From contig NZ_CP029487.1 in the NCBI RefSeq assembly GCF_002441855.2, forward strand, positions 310,001 through 374,000: 64,000 nt of DNA, in the 5' to 3' direction. The DNA is from Eubacterium maltosivorans (GTDB lineage: Bacteria; Bacillota; Clostridia; Eubacteriales; Eubacteriaceae). A model generated the notes under the pieces. That model saw nothing but the letters and a program-made list of their open reading frames with translations. It did no database searches and was not told the origin of the DNA. This document shows positions 25,733 through 34,579 of the stretch, one piece after another. Numbering within the stretch: the first letter of the stretch is position 1; each line of letters starts with the position of its first letter. Both the position numbers and the translations under genes were made by a program.

Positions 25733-26911
25733 ATGAATGACAGCAACAGTGGAAAAGCGAAAAGCCGTTTTTCTGAGTTTTGGAAAAAGTATTCGAACTA
25801 TATCTTTTTTGTTTTCTTAATTGGCGCGACCGTTATTGTAATCCTGACGCAGGTCGATCTCAAGGAGTTCGCTGACACCTTGCGCCGCGCGAATATCGGT
25901 TTTCTTTTGTTGGGAATCGTTTGCGTTTTTCTTTACTGGCTCCTGGAGGGGTATATGCTCCTGAAGCTGATGCAGCGCGATTATCCCGGGGAGAAACTGT
26001 CCTTTGCGATGGTTGTAACCATTATAGGACAATATTATAATCTGATCACACCAGGATCTTCCGGCGGCCAGCCGCTTCAGCTCTACGAGATGTCCCGACG
26101 GGGCTACAGTATGGGCACAGGAACCGCAGTGCTGGTGCAGAAATACGCGCTGTACCAGGTTACGGTTACACTTCTTGCCATTCTGGCCACGCTTTTTAAT
26201 CTTTCCGAGATCAACAGCGGCCTGATTGCGGCGAGATGGCTGATCGCCTTTGGCCTGATTATCAATATCGCGGGGGTTATCCTTGTCTTTATTCTGGCTT
26301 TAAGCCCGAGGATGGCCAGGGGGATCATGAATGGCGTCGTCCGTTTTTTGCTGTTTATCCGTGTCTTTAAGGACCCGGATAAATATTATGCCAAGGTCGA
26401 CCATTTTATCGGGGAATACTCAGAAGCCATCACTGCGCTCAAGGAGCACAAGCTGGAAACCTTTAAGCTTTTCATGGTCTCCATTGTGCAGATTCTGATT
26501 TTTTACAGCATTAACTACTGGGTCTACTGTTCGCTGGGGTTAAGCGGATCCAGCGCGTTCCTGGTCATATCCATGCAGGCGATCCTGTATGTAGCGGTTG
26601 CCTTTATCCCGACACCGGGGGCCGCTGGCGGTGCTGAAGCGGGCTTTGCCCTGCTGTTCGGGCCGATTTACGGAGCTGTTAATATGTCGGTGGCCCTGAT
26701 TCTGTGGCGGATTATCACCTTTTATTTTATTATTTTGTTTGGTGGTGTCTTCCTTTCCCTGAGGTCTGTTATCATGGGTAAAAAGGAGTACAAAAAAATC
26801 ACGCGGACTGAGGCTCATAACATTGAGCATGTAATCAAACAGGAAGAATTAGAAGAATCTTTTAAAGAGAAAGAACAGCCGAAAGAAGGAGATAAATTTG
26901 AAGAAAATTGA
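25733..26911 (+). CDS. Flippase-like integral membrane protein (LPG-synthase TM / UPF0104 type)
   Basis: A 392-residue polytopic protein with about eight hydrophobic helices. YYNLITPGSSGGQPLQLYEMSR near residue 105 and FIPTPGAAGGAEAGFALLFG near residue 295 are the two signatures of the lysylphosphatidylglycerol synthase transmembrane / UPF0104 family. It has no catalytic LPG synthase domain, so it is probably a lipid-linked substrate flippase or an uncharacterised transporter. The hydrophilic C-terminal tail is Glu/Lys rich. I used ATG 25733; GTG 25727 overlaps the ribosome site. It heads the fumarase operon and overlaps the next gene by 14 bp. Confidence 0.82.
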   Translation: MNDSNSGKAKSRFSEFWKKYSNYIFFVFLIGATVIVILTQVDLKEFADTLRRANIGFLLLGIVCVFLYWLLEGYMLLKLMQRDYPGEKLSFAMVVTIIGQYYNLITPGSSGGQPLQLYEMSRRGYSMGTGTAVLVQKYALYQVTVTLLAILATLFNLSEINSGLIAARWLIAFGLIINIAGVILVFILALSPRMARGIMNGVVRFLLFIRVFKDPDKYYAKVDHFIGEYSEAITALKEHKLETFKLFMVSIVQILIFYSINYWVYCSLGLSGSSAFLVISMQAILYVAVAFIPTPGAAGGAEAGFALLFGPIYGAVNMSVALILWRIITFYFIILFGGVFLSLRSVIMGKKEYKKITRTEAHNIEHVIKQEELEESFKEKEQPKEGDKFEEN

Positions 26912-27740
26912 TGTTAAGTACATAAGAGACACTGTTGCAGAGATGTGTATTGAAGCAAACACTGTACTTACCGATGATATTCTCAAGGAAATGGAGGTAG
27001 CTCTGGCGAGGGAAAAATCGCCGAGCGCCATCGCCATTTTGGAAACAATGATCGAAAACTTTGAGGTAGCAGAGAAGAAGGAAATTCCCATCTGTCAGGA
27101 TACGGGTATGGCGGTTGTCTTTGTTACCATGGGACAGGATCTGCAGATTACCGGCGGGTCCCTGGAGGATGCCATTCAGGACGGCGTTGAAAAGGGCTAC
27201 CGTGAGGGGTACCTGAGAAAATCGGTTGTGGATGATCCCTTTATCAGAAACAATACCAACACGAATACCCCCGCCATTATCCATTATAAGGTGGTCCCGG
27301 GGGACGACCTTCATATTAAGGTCATGCCAAAAGGTTTTGGCTCAGAAAACACCAGCGCCATGAAAATGCTTAAGCCATCGGACGGCATCAAGGGCGTTGA
27401 GGAGTTTGTACTGGAAACCGTTGAGAAGGGCGCGCCAAATGCCTGTGCACCGATCATTGTGGGCGTGGGTGTGGGCGGCACCTTTGAAAAAGCCGCTCTG
27501 TTGGCCAAGGAGGCCCTTAGCCGGCCCATCGGGGTGCGAAATGCCAAGCAGCACATTCAAGGTCTTGAGGAAATACTGATCGAGCGGTGTAATAATCTGG
27601 GAATCGGGCCCATGGGGCTCGGCGGCGTCAACACGGTTCTGAGTGTCAATGTCGACGTTTTCCCAACGCATATCGCCGGTTTGCCGGTTGCTGTCAACAT
27701 CTGCTGTTATGTCAACCGTCATGTGGAACGGACATTATAG
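26898..27740 (+). CDS. fumA: Fumarate hydratase class I, alpha subunit
   Basis: N-terminal catalytic half of the two-subunit [4Fe-4S] fumarase (fumarate to malate). The 280-residue protein starts with TTG after AAGAAGGAGAT, inside the end of the previous gene. Cluster cysteines are visible in IPICQDTGMAVVF, GAPNACAPIIVGVGVGGTF and NICCYVNRH. It is oxygen-labile by nature, fitting an anaerobe. It is followed after 9 bp by the beta subunit. In an anaerobe this pair may serve reductive or biosynthetic C4 flow. Confidence 0.95.
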   Translation: MKKIDVKYIRDTVAEMCIEANTVLTDDILKEMEVALAREKSPSAIAILETMIENFEVAEKKEIPICQDTGMAVVFVTMGQDLQITGGSLEDAIQDGVEKGYREGYLRKSVVDDPFIRNNTNTNTPAIIHYKVVPGDDLHIKVMPKGFGSENTSAMKMLKPSDGIKGVEEFVLETVEKGAPNACAPIIVGVGVGGTFEKAALLAKEALSRPIGVRNAKQHIQGLEEILIERCNNLGIGPMGLGGVNTVLSVNVDVFPTHIAGLPVAVNICCYVNRHVERTL

Positions 27741-27749
27741 GAGGTTTAC

Positions 27750-28313
27750 ATGAGTGTGATACGATTAACGACACCGCTTTCAAAGGAAGACGCCGTAAAA
27801 TTAAAGGCTGGAGATCAGGTTCTGATTTCCGGAGTCATTTATACGGCGAGGGACGCAGCCCACAAAAGAATGGTTGAAACGCTTGAAACCGGTGGCGCAT
27901 TACCTGTCGATTTTACCGATCAGATCATCTACTATGTAGGGCCTTGCCCTGCCAAGCCAGGCGAGATCATCGGTTCTGCCGGGCCCACCACAAGCCACCG
28001 TATGGACGCTTACGCGCCCACGCTGATGGAAAATGGTCTGCGCGGCATGATCGGCAAGGGAAACCGCGGGGAGCTGGTCATCAACAGTATGATGATCAAC
28101 CAGTGTGTTTATTTTGGATGTGTTGGCGGCGCTGGCGCATTGCTGCAGGACTGTATAAAATCCGTCGAGGTTCTGGCATATGAGGAACTGGGTACAGAGG
28201 CGCTGCGCAGGCTGGTGGTAGAGGATTTTCCGGCGCTGGTCGTCATTGATTCAAAGGGAAACAACCTGTACGAAACTGAACGTCAAAAATACGCTAATAA
28301 ATTTATTGATTAG
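27750..28313 (+). CDS. fumB: Fumarate hydratase class I, beta subunit
   Basis: C-terminal swivel domain of the split class I fumarase, 187 residues. Signatures are LKAGDQVLISGVIYTARDAAHKRM, YYVGPCPAKPGEIIGSAGPTTSHRMDAYAP, GMIGKGNRGE and YFGCVGGAGALL. It requires the alpha subunit encoded just upstream. Ribosome site is AGGAGG, with a TAG-to-ATG gap of 9 bp. Confidence 0.96.
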   Translation: MSVIRLTTPLSKEDAVKLKAGDQVLISGVIYTARDAAHKRMVETLETGGALPVDFTDQIIYYVGPCPAKPGEIIGSAGPTTSHRMDAYAPTLMENGLRGMIGKGNRGELVINSMMINQCVYFGCVGGAGALLQDCIKSVEVLAYEELGTEALRRLVVEDFPALVVIDSKGNNLYETERQKYANKFID

Positions 28314-28325
28314 GAGGAATACGAA

Positions 28326-29576
28326 ATGTCACGTATGGTTATTGAAAGTTCTGTCCGGGAGGCCGGAACAGATCCGATTTTTAGAGTTGCAGGCGAAGCT
28401 GCACAGAGAACAAAGGAATTGGGAACCGAGGCAGTCATCAATTCAACGATTGGGGCATTGATGGATGATCACGGTGATCTGGTTGCCTTCAAATCCGTAT
28501 TTGATGTTCTAAAAGGGCTTCCGGATGAGCAGATCTGTGATTATGCGGGGATTCCGGGGATTCCTGAGTTTCTGGATAAGGTGGTAGACGCCTGCTTTAA
28601 GTCTTACAGACCGGAAGGCCATATCCGAGCAGTGGCAACGCCTGGCGGAACCGGCGCGGTGCGCCACGCGGTGTGTAATTACACCGAATTTGGCGATCAA
28701 ATTCTGATTCCAGACTGGTACTGGGCGCCCTACAGCACCATTGCCGATGAAAACAGACGTAAGACCACAACCTTTGAGCTGTTTGATAAAACGGGCAATT
28801 TTAATATGGAAGCCTATAAAACGGCGTTTGCTGAGCTGCTTAAAAAGCAGAACAGAGTGCTGAGCATTCTGAATACACCGGCCCACAACCCAACCGGTTA
28901 CAGTATATCGCTGGATGAATGGAAAGAATTGACAGCGTTTTATATTGAAATGGCAAAAGCCAATCCTGATGCGCGGATCATCATTCTCTGTGACATCGCC
29001 TATATTGATTTTGCAGGCAAGGGCGAGGACGCGCGGGCGTTTATGCCGCTGCTTTCTGGACTGCCGGAAAACGTTCTTCCGCTTTACGCCTACAGCGCTT
29101 CAAAGGGCTTTACCATGTATGGCCTGAGAAACGGCGCCATTATCTGTGTCGCGCCGACTGAGGAGATTGCAGAAGAATTTGCGGCTGCCTGCGCTTATTC
29201 CAACCGCGGCACCTGGTCAAACGGAACCCGCGGCGCAATGCAGACGCTGGCAGACATCATGTCTGATGACAATCTGCGCGACCGCTTTATCGCAGAGCAG
29301 GATTTCCACAAGGGAATCTTACAAAAGCGCGCTAAGGCATTCCTTGACGAGGCGGACAGAATTGGTTTAAAGCTTTGTAATTATTGTGATGGATTCTTTA
29401 TCAGCATCCCATGTGAAGATCCAAAGGCTGTCAGCGATCTGCTGATGGAAAAAAATGTATTTATTGTCGCGCTGGCAAAGGGCTTACGTTTTGCACCATG
29501 TGCCGTATCCGAAGAAAAATGCCGCAAAGCGCCGCAGCTGATCTTAGACGCTATTAAGCAAGTAGCAGGATGCTAA
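28326..29576 (+). CDS. Class I/II PLP-dependent aminotransferase (aspartate/aromatic type)
   Basis: A 416-residue fold type I enzyme. It shows ATPGGTGAVRHAV (phosphate-side glycine loop), NTPAHNPTGYSIS, the ILCDIAYIDF Asp/Tyr pair that holds the pyridine ring, and the Schiff-base lysine in YSASKGFTMYGLRNG. The length and SASKGF motif fit TyrB/AspC-like enzymes. Position in a fumarase operon suggests aspartate/oxaloacetate as one amino donor or acceptor pair, but substrate specificity cannot be read from sequence. The gap from fumB is 12 bp. Confidence 0.88.
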   Translation: MSRMVIESSVREAGTDPIFRVAGEAAQRTKELGTEAVINSTIGALMDDHGDLVAFKSVFDVLKGLPDEQICDYAGIPGIPEFLDKVVDACFKSYRPEGHIRAVATPGGTGAVRHAVCNYTEFGDQILIPDWYWAPYSTIADENRRKTTTFELFDKTGNFNMEAYKTAFAELLKKQNRVLSILNTPAHNPTGYSISLDEWKELTAFYIEMAKANPDARIIILCDIAYIDFAGKGEDARAFMPLLSGLPENVLPLYAYSASKGFTMYGLRNGAIICVAPTEEIAEEFAAACAYSNRGTWSNGTRGAMQTLADIMSDDNLRDRFIAEQDFHKGILQKRAKAFLDEADRIGLKLCNYCDGFFISIPCEDPKAVSDLLMEKNVFIVALAKGLRFAPCAVSEEKCRKAPQLILDAIKQVAGC

Positions 29577-29600
29577 AAATAAATAAACGGAGGTGTTATT

Positions 29601-30614
29601 TTGAAAGTAAAAATTGTTGATGTTGCAAAAGAAGCAAACGTATCGGTGGCAACAGTATCGCGTGTTGTAAACAACATTCCCTTGGTCAACGAAGAGACAA
29701 AGGAACGCGTGTTGGAAGCCATTAAAAAGACTGGGTACAAGCCCAACGCCATTGCGCGAAGCCTGAAAATCCAGAAGACCAACACTCTGGGAATCATGAT
29801 CCCGGATATCACCAACCCTTTCTATACAGAAATGGTGCGTGGGGCAGAGGATGTCTGTGGTATTTACAATTACAACATTATCCTGAGTAATACAGACTTT
29901 GATCACGAAAAAGAACAGAACTCCCTGGGCGTTCTTGTTGAAAAACAGTGTGACGGGATCATCTATGTCGGCAAGCATCTGACCGATGAACTGAGAGACG
30001 ACCTGATCGACGCCCCGAGCGAGATTGTTCTGGGCTGTGTGCCGGATGAATCTGGACAGCTGAGCGGCGTCTTGATTGACAATGAAGCCGCGGCCTATGA
30101 CTTGACCATTGAGTGCCTGAAGATGGGCCACACCAAATTCGCGATTTTCTATGATGAATATAAAGAAGGCTATATTAACCAAAAGCGCCTTCAGGGGATC
30201 AAGAAAGCCCTTGGCGAATGGAATGTGGAGCTGGACGAAGACCTCGTCTATTTTGGAAGCCAGAGCACACTGGGCGGCTATCACATGATGGAAGAAGCCC
30301 TGGCCAGCGGAAGGGAATTCACCAATGTATTCTGCTTCAATGACCAGATCGCTTTAGGCGCAATGCGTGCAGCTGAGGATAACGGAAAGGTTATTCCGGA
30401 CGATGTGAGCATCTGCGGCTTTAATAACTTCTGGATCGCAGAGTGGACCAGACCCCAGATCACAACTGTTGGCCAGCCAATGTATGATATTGGAGCGATT
30501 GCCACAAGAATGCTGATCAAAATGTGCGAAAAGGAAGAACGGGAAACAAAAACCGTCTTTGTTCCTTACGAAATGCTGATGCGCAATTCTGTTAAAAATC
30601 TGAAAAGTGAATAA
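29601..30614 (+). CDS. LacI/GalR-family transcriptional regulator
   Basis: A 337-residue repressor with TTG start and GGAGGTG ribosome site. The N-terminal HTH and hinge (VKIVDVAKEANVSVATVSRVVNNIPLVNEETKERVLEAIKKTGYKPNAIARSLK) are canonical, with the hinge residues that insert at a central CG. The periplasmic-binding-protein-like domain has GIMIPDITNPFYTEMVRGAED. It is the last gene of an operon of membrane protein, fumAB and aminotransferase. An AAACGTTT operator at the operon head suggests it represses its own operon. The effector is unknown and need not be a sugar. Confidence 0.94.
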   Translation: MKVKIVDVAKEANVSVATVSRVVNNIPLVNEETKERVLEAIKKTGYKPNAIARSLKIQKTNTLGIMIPDITNPFYTEMVRGAEDVCGIYNYNIILSNTDFDHEKEQNSLGVLVEKQCDGIIYVGKHLTDELRDDLIDAPSEIVLGCVPDESGQLSGVLIDNEAAAYDLTIECLKMGHTKFAIFYDEYKEGYINQKRLQGIKKALGEWNVELDEDLVYFGSQSTLGGYHMMEEALASGREFTNVFCFNDQIALGAMRAAEDNGKVIPDDVSICGFNNFWIAEWTRPQITTVGQPMYDIGAIATRMLIKMCEKEERETKTVFVPYEMLMRNSVKNLKSE

Positions 30615-30671
30615 AAAAAGCTATCGGCTGTCTTGATGGGCAGCCGATCCATGTATTTGAGGATATTAAAA

Positions 30672-31661
30672 ATGATTTTTATTAATAATACTTACAGCAC
30701 GGACCCGACGTTTAATTTGGCATTTGAAGAATATGTCTTCGAATCCATGGACCAGAATGAAACTTATTTTATGTTATGGCAGAATGACCATGCGATCATT
30801 GTCGGCAAGCATCAGAATACGATTGAGGAGATCAATCAGGATTTTGTCAAGGAACAGGGTATCAAGGTGGTTCGCCGTTTAACCGGCGGAGGCGCTGTTT
30901 ACCATGATCTGGGCAATCTGAACTTTACCTTCATCGTGAACAATGATTCCGGTAAGCCTTTTGATTTCCAGTCCTTTACAAGGCCGGTTGTCAAAGCACT
31001 GCAGAGCTTAGGCGTCAACGCCGAGTTTAATGGGCGCAACGACATTACCATTGACGGAAAGAAATTTTCAGGCAATTCCCAGTATGCCAAGCGCGGCAGA
31101 GTTCTCCACCACGGAACGGTTCTTTTCAATTCAAAGCTGGATACTGTCCAAAACGCCTTAAAGGTGAAAAAGGATAAAATTGAGTCAAAGGGCGTAAAAT
31201 CCGTCAAAAGCAGGGTGACCAATATTGCGGACTATCTGGAGCCGGGTTTTACGCTGGAAGATTTCAAGAAAGCCCTTGTCAGCTATATGTTTGAGGACGG
31301 CGAGCTTGAAGAGCGCAGTCTCACTGAAGCGGATATCACCGCCATCAAGAAGCTGCAGGAAGAAAAGTACGCCACCTGGGAATGGAATTACGGCCGATCA
31401 CCGGAATACAACCTGAGAAGAGAAAGAAAATACCCTTGCGGTCTTGTAACTGTTTTAATGACCGTCGATAGGGGTATTATTAAAGATATACACTTCTACG
31501 GTGATTTCTTTGGCAATGGCGACATCACAAAGCTTGAAAAACAGCTGGTGGGGTCAAAGCCAGAGGAAGGTGTTCTGCGCCGCCTGCTCAAGGATAATGA
31601 TCTGTCGGATTACATCAATGGCATGACAGATGATGAGTTTATCGATCTGATGCTTTATTAG
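30672..31661 (+). CDS. lplA: Lipoate-protein ligase LplA
   Basis: Activates scavenged lipoate with ATP and attaches it to carrier lysines. The 329-residue protein has the N-terminal catalytic core NLAFEEYVF, HAIIVGKHQNTIEEIN, VVRRLTGGGAVYHDLGNLNFTF (the RRxTGGGAV signature) and NDITIDGKKFSGNSQY (catalytic Lys), plus an accessory C-terminal domain (about 250-329). ATG 30672 was chosen over the upstream ATG 30633 because the family starts MIFINN and TGAGGA spaces correctly. No lipoate synthase is visible here. The one lipoyl-carrier domain in the window is at 55.2 kb. Confidence 0.95.
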   Translation: MIFINNTYSTDPTFNLAFEEYVFESMDQNETYFMLWQNDHAIIVGKHQNTIEEINQDFVKEQGIKVVRRLTGGGAVYHDLGNLNFTFIVNNDSGKPFDFQSFTRPVVKALQSLGVNAEFNGRNDITIDGKKFSGNSQYAKRGRVLHHGTVLFNSKLDTVQNALKVKKDKIESKGVKSVKSRVTNIADYLEPGFTLEDFKKALVSYMFEDGELEERSLTEADITAIKKLQEEKYATWEWNYGRSPEYNLRRERKYPCGLVTVLMTVDRGIIKDIHFYGDFFGNGDITKLEKQLVGSKPEEGVLRRLLKDNDLSDYINGMTDDEFIDLMLY

Positions 31662-31675
31662 GGAGTGGTGGACGA

Positions 31676-32845
31676 TTGGAATCAGAAAATATAACGCGCC
31701 TGCAGGTAAATGACAAAGAGATCATTTTGATCGGCACTGCGCATGTATCCCCCACAAGTGTATCCGAGGTAAAGGACCTTATCGAGACGGAATGTCCCGA
31801 TTCTGTCTGCATCGAGCTGGATGCAGGCAGATATGAGTCTATGAACCAAAAAGAGCAGTGGGCAGATACCGACATTGTAAAAGTAATAAAGGATGGCAAG
31901 GCAGGCTTTTTATTTGCCAATATCATCTTGTCAAATTACCAGAGAAAGCTTGCGGAGCAGTTTGACATCCGCTCTGGCCAGGAGATGATGCAGGGGATTG
32001 AATCCGCTGAAAAGTGCGGTGCCCAGCTTGTGCTGGCAGACCGCAGCATCCAGGTTACTTTTAACCGTATCTGGAAGGGCTGCAGCCTCTGGGAAAAGAT
32101 GAAGCTGCTGACCACCATCATCATGAGCATCATTGATGATGAGGAGATTACCGAAGATGAGCTTGAGGAATTGAAAACCGAGGACATGCTGTCAGCCGCG
32201 CTGTCCGAGCTTGGAAATTCCTTCAAGGGTGTAAAAAAATATCTGGTCGACGAGCGGGATCAGTACCTGGCGTATAAGATCAAAAACGCTCCGGGTAAAA
32301 AGGTGGTCGCGGTGCTGGGGGCGGCGCATGTCCCGGGAATCAGGGAAGAGATTTACAAGGATCAGGATATTACAGAGCTTGAGTCCTTACCGCCAAAGTC
32401 AAAGGCTGGTAAGATCATCGGCTGGTCAATCCCGGTTTTGCTGGTTCTTCTGGTATTGGCTACCTTTACGGTCAACCCCGGTTCGGGCTGGGAGCAAACG
32501 CGTAACTGGCTTTTGTGGACTGCGTCGCTGGCTGGTGTTGGCGCGCTTTTGGCAGGAGGGCATATCCTGTCAATTCTGACCGCCATTGTTGCGGCTCCGA
32601 TTTCCGCTTTAAGCCCTGTTTTGGCCGCCGGATGGTTTTCCGGCATCACAGAGGCGCATTTCAGAAAGCCCAAGGTGGAGGATTTTGAATCTCTGCCCAA
32701 AGATCTTGGCTCTCTAAAAGGCCTGTGGCATAATAAGGTGACCAAAATACTGTTGGTGGTCATTCTGACCAATGTCGGATGCGCCATTGGAAACATTACG
32801 GGCAGCCTCAACATTATCGGTATTTTTATACAAACATTCTCCTGA
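31676..32845 (+). CDS. TraB/PrgY-family membrane protein
   Basis: A 389-residue protein starting with TTG. The N-terminal TraB domain (about 1-235) has LIGTAHVSPTSVSEVKDLI (GTxH motif), VCIELDAGRYESM (ELD motif) and AVLGAAHVPGI. The C-terminal part has about four hydrophobic helices (residues 247-385). PrgY-type proteins limit pheromone peptide activity and resemble metalloproteases of the EreA/TIKI group. Its substrate here is unknown. It lies 14 bp after lplA, so co-transcription is plausible. Confidence 0.88.
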   Translation: MESENITRLQVNDKEIILIGTAHVSPTSVSEVKDLIETECPDSVCIELDAGRYESMNQKEQWADTDIVKVIKDGKAGFLFANIILSNYQRKLAEQFDIRSGQEMMQGIESAEKCGAQLVLADRSIQVTFNRIWKGCSLWEKMKLLTTIIMSIIDDEEITEDELEELKTEDMLSAALSELGNSFKGVKKYLVDERDQYLAYKIKNAPGKKVVAVLGAAHVPGIREEIYKDQDITELESLPPKSKAGKIIGWSIPVLLVLLVLATFTVNPGSGWEQTRNWLLWTASLAGVGALLAGGHILSILTAIVAAPISALSPVLAAGWFSGITEAHFRKPKVEDFESLPKDLGSLKGLWHNKVTKILLVVILTNVGCAIGNITGSLNIIGIFIQTFS

Positions 32846-32922
32846 CAATTCCGATATATCGCATAAATAATTGTATAAACATGCAAAAAAATGAAAAAAC
32901 AAGGTGTTTTTATAAAAAATAC

Positions 32923-32951
32923 TTGTGTATGTATACAATATGCGATATAAT
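32923..32951 (+). promoter_or_regulatory. Promoter of the amino-acid ABC importer
   Basis: TTGTGT (32923-32928), a 17-bp spacer, then TATAAT (32946-32951). TATACAATATGCGATA over the spacer and -10 (32932-32947) is an inverted, slightly shortened copy of 32857-32878 (TATCGCATA ... TTGTATA). The pair may be an operator or a large hairpin. Confidence 0.65.
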
Positions 32952-32988
32952 GCTTTTAATCAATTTTCGTAAACAAAAGGAGGAAATG

Positions 32989-33828
32989 ATGAAAAAGAAA
33001 TTTTTGGTGTTGTCTTTGGCATTTATGCTGGTGTTCTCTGTGACATTGGCTGGTTGTAGTGGTAACGGTAAAGGCGATTCTGCCTCAAACGACGATCCGA
33101 TTGCAGACGGTACTCTTTCTGTTGCTGTTGATGATACCTATCTTCCGATGGAATTCAGGGATGATCAGAACAATCTGGTCGGCTTTGACGTGGATCTCGC
33201 AAAAGCTATTGGTGAAGACCTTGGTGTAAAGGTTGACTTTACAACCGTGGCCTGGGATGGTATCTTTAACGGCTTAAACGCAAAGCAGTACGACGCGATT
33301 ATCTCCAGTACCAGTATTACCCCGGAACGACAGGAAGGTTTCAATCAGACAAATCCTTACGTATCCAACGGTATTGTCATCGTATCGCGCAAGGATGCTA
33401 CCCCTGTAAAAACCTTTGAAGAGCTCGCCGGTAAAACTGTGGGCGTGCAGCTGGCTACCACCGCTGATAACGGCGCTCAGAAGCTGAAGGAACAGACAGG
33501 AACGAATGTACAAATCAAGCAGTATGACGGTATGTTAGACGCGTTCGCCGCTCTTGAAGGAAAACAGATTGATAATGTTATGACCGATGTAGGCGTAGCC
33601 ATGTACTATGTGGCCCAGAAGCCAGAGCTGTTTGAGGTAACATCTGAAGTTTTAACCAATGAACCAATTGCGGTTACTGTACGTAAAGGTGAAGATGCAT
33701 TTACCGAAAAATTAAATGAAACATTGAAAAAATTACAAGAAAATGGTACAATGACAGAGATTTCTATGAAATGGTTTGGAGAAGATATGACAGATAATAT
33801 CAACTCTGAAATCAAAGTCATTGAATAA
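32989..33828 (+). CDS. Amino-acid ABC transporter substrate-binding lipoprotein
   Basis: Captures a polar amino acid outside the membrane for the permease and ATPase that follow. The 279-residue protein starts at the second ATG of AAAGGAGGAAATGATG, giving a clean signal peptide (KKKFLVLSLAFMLVFSVTLAGCSG) with a lipobox LAGC. The frame is open further upstream, but that extension lies in the promoter. The SBP type 3 domain has VAVDDTYLPMEFRDDQNNLVGFDVDLAKAIGEDLGV and ISSTSITPERQEG. The exact ligand is unknown. Confidence 0.94.
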   Translation: MKKKFLVLSLAFMLVFSVTLAGCSGNGKGDSASNDDPIADGTLSVAVDDTYLPMEFRDDQNNLVGFDVDLAKAIGEDLGVKVDFTTVAWDGIFNGLNAKQYDAIISSTSITPERQEGFNQTNPYVSNGIVIVSRKDATPVKTFEELAGKTVGVQLATTADNGAQKLKEQTGTNVQIKQYDGMLDAFAALEGKQIDNVMTDVGVAMYYVAQKPELFEVTSEVLTNEPIAVTVRKGEDAFTEKLNETLKKLQENGTMTEISMKWFGEDMTDNINSEIKVIE

Positions 33829-33849
33829 TCCATAGAAAAAAACGGTGAT

Positions 33850-33877
33850 AAGTTCGGCAAACCACTTTGCCGGACTT
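33850..33877 (+). promoter_or_regulatory. Strong intercistronic hairpin
   Basis: A 12-bp stem AAGTTCGGCAAA / TTTGCCGGACTT (one G-U) with a 4-nt loop, lying between the binding-protein and permease genes and not followed by a T-tract. Such hairpins typically stabilise the upstream mRNA, so that binding protein exceeds permease. Confidence 0.75.
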
Positions 33878-33901
33878 GTTACTTAAGAAGGAGCGATTAA
33901 T

Positions 33902-34567
33902 TTGTTAAACCAAACCCAGTTGTGGGCGATTTTTGACGGAACGATTGTTACCCTTGAGATTGCGATTGTCGCGATTATCTTCGGTGCAATTTTTGGGGTG
34001 ATCATAGCCCTGGGAAGAATCTCAAAGAATAAGATTCTGAATGGACTTTCATGGTTCTATATCTGGTTCTTCAGAGGAACACCACTCTTACTGCAATTAT
34101 TCATTATCTTTTACGCGGTACCGATTGTTTATCTGGATATGACCGGCGCGACCTTTGAAATTGATCCGATGATCTGCGCGTTCATTACCTTTTCCCTGAA
34201 TTCTACAGCTTATCTCGCAGAAATTATCCGTGCGGCCATTGAATCCATTGACCATGGACAAATGGAGGCTGCCAAAGCTTTGGGAATGAGCTATAAACAG
34301 GCGATGAGTAAGATCATTATTCCCCAGACTTTTAAACGTCTGGTAGCCCCAGTTGGTAACGAACTGATCATGCTCTTAAAGGATACCTCACTTGTCTCCA
34401 CAATTGCTCTGTTCGATTTACTTAGGACAGTCAAAACAATGGCCAGTGCCACAGGTAGTTGGGTCTACTATATCTACGCGGCCGTCATTTATCTTTTCCT
34501 GACAACCATCCTTCAGGTGGTATTCGACAAATTGGAAAATAAGCTTGGCGTATATGAAAAGAGATAG
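33902..34567 (+). CDS. Amino-acid ABC transporter permease (HisM/GlnP type)
   Basis: A 221-residue inner-membrane subunit with about five helices. TTG start follows AAGGAG. WFFRGTPLLLQLFIIFY and the EAA loop (GQMEAAKALGMSYKQAMSKIIIPQTFKRLVAPVGNE) identify the HisMQ family. It forms the channel for the substrate caught by the upstream lipoprotein and is energised by the ATPase immediately downstream. Confidence 0.95.
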   Translation: MLNQTQLWAIFDGTIVTLEIAIVAIIFGAIFGVIIALGRISKNKILNGLSWFYIWFFRGTPLLLQLFIIFYAVPIVYLDMTGATFEIDPMICAFITFSLNSTAYLAEIIRAAIESIDHGQMEAAKALGMSYKQAMSKIIIPQTFKRLVAPVGNELIMLLKDTSLVSTIALFDLLRTVKTMASATGSWVYYIYAAVIYLFLTTILQVVFDKLENKLGVYEKR

Positions 34568-34579
34568 GTGGTAACAACA

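Noticed and set aside
30623-30648. ATCGGCTG / CAGCCGAT hairpin between the lacI and lplA genes as a terminator
   Set aside because: No T-tract follows, so it cannot be called an intrinsic terminator; it may only shape the mRNA.
32779-32985. 69-codon N-terminal extension of the amino-acid-binding lipoprotein
   Set aside because: It runs through the promoter and would destroy the signal peptide; the ribosome site and lipobox fit the start at 32989.
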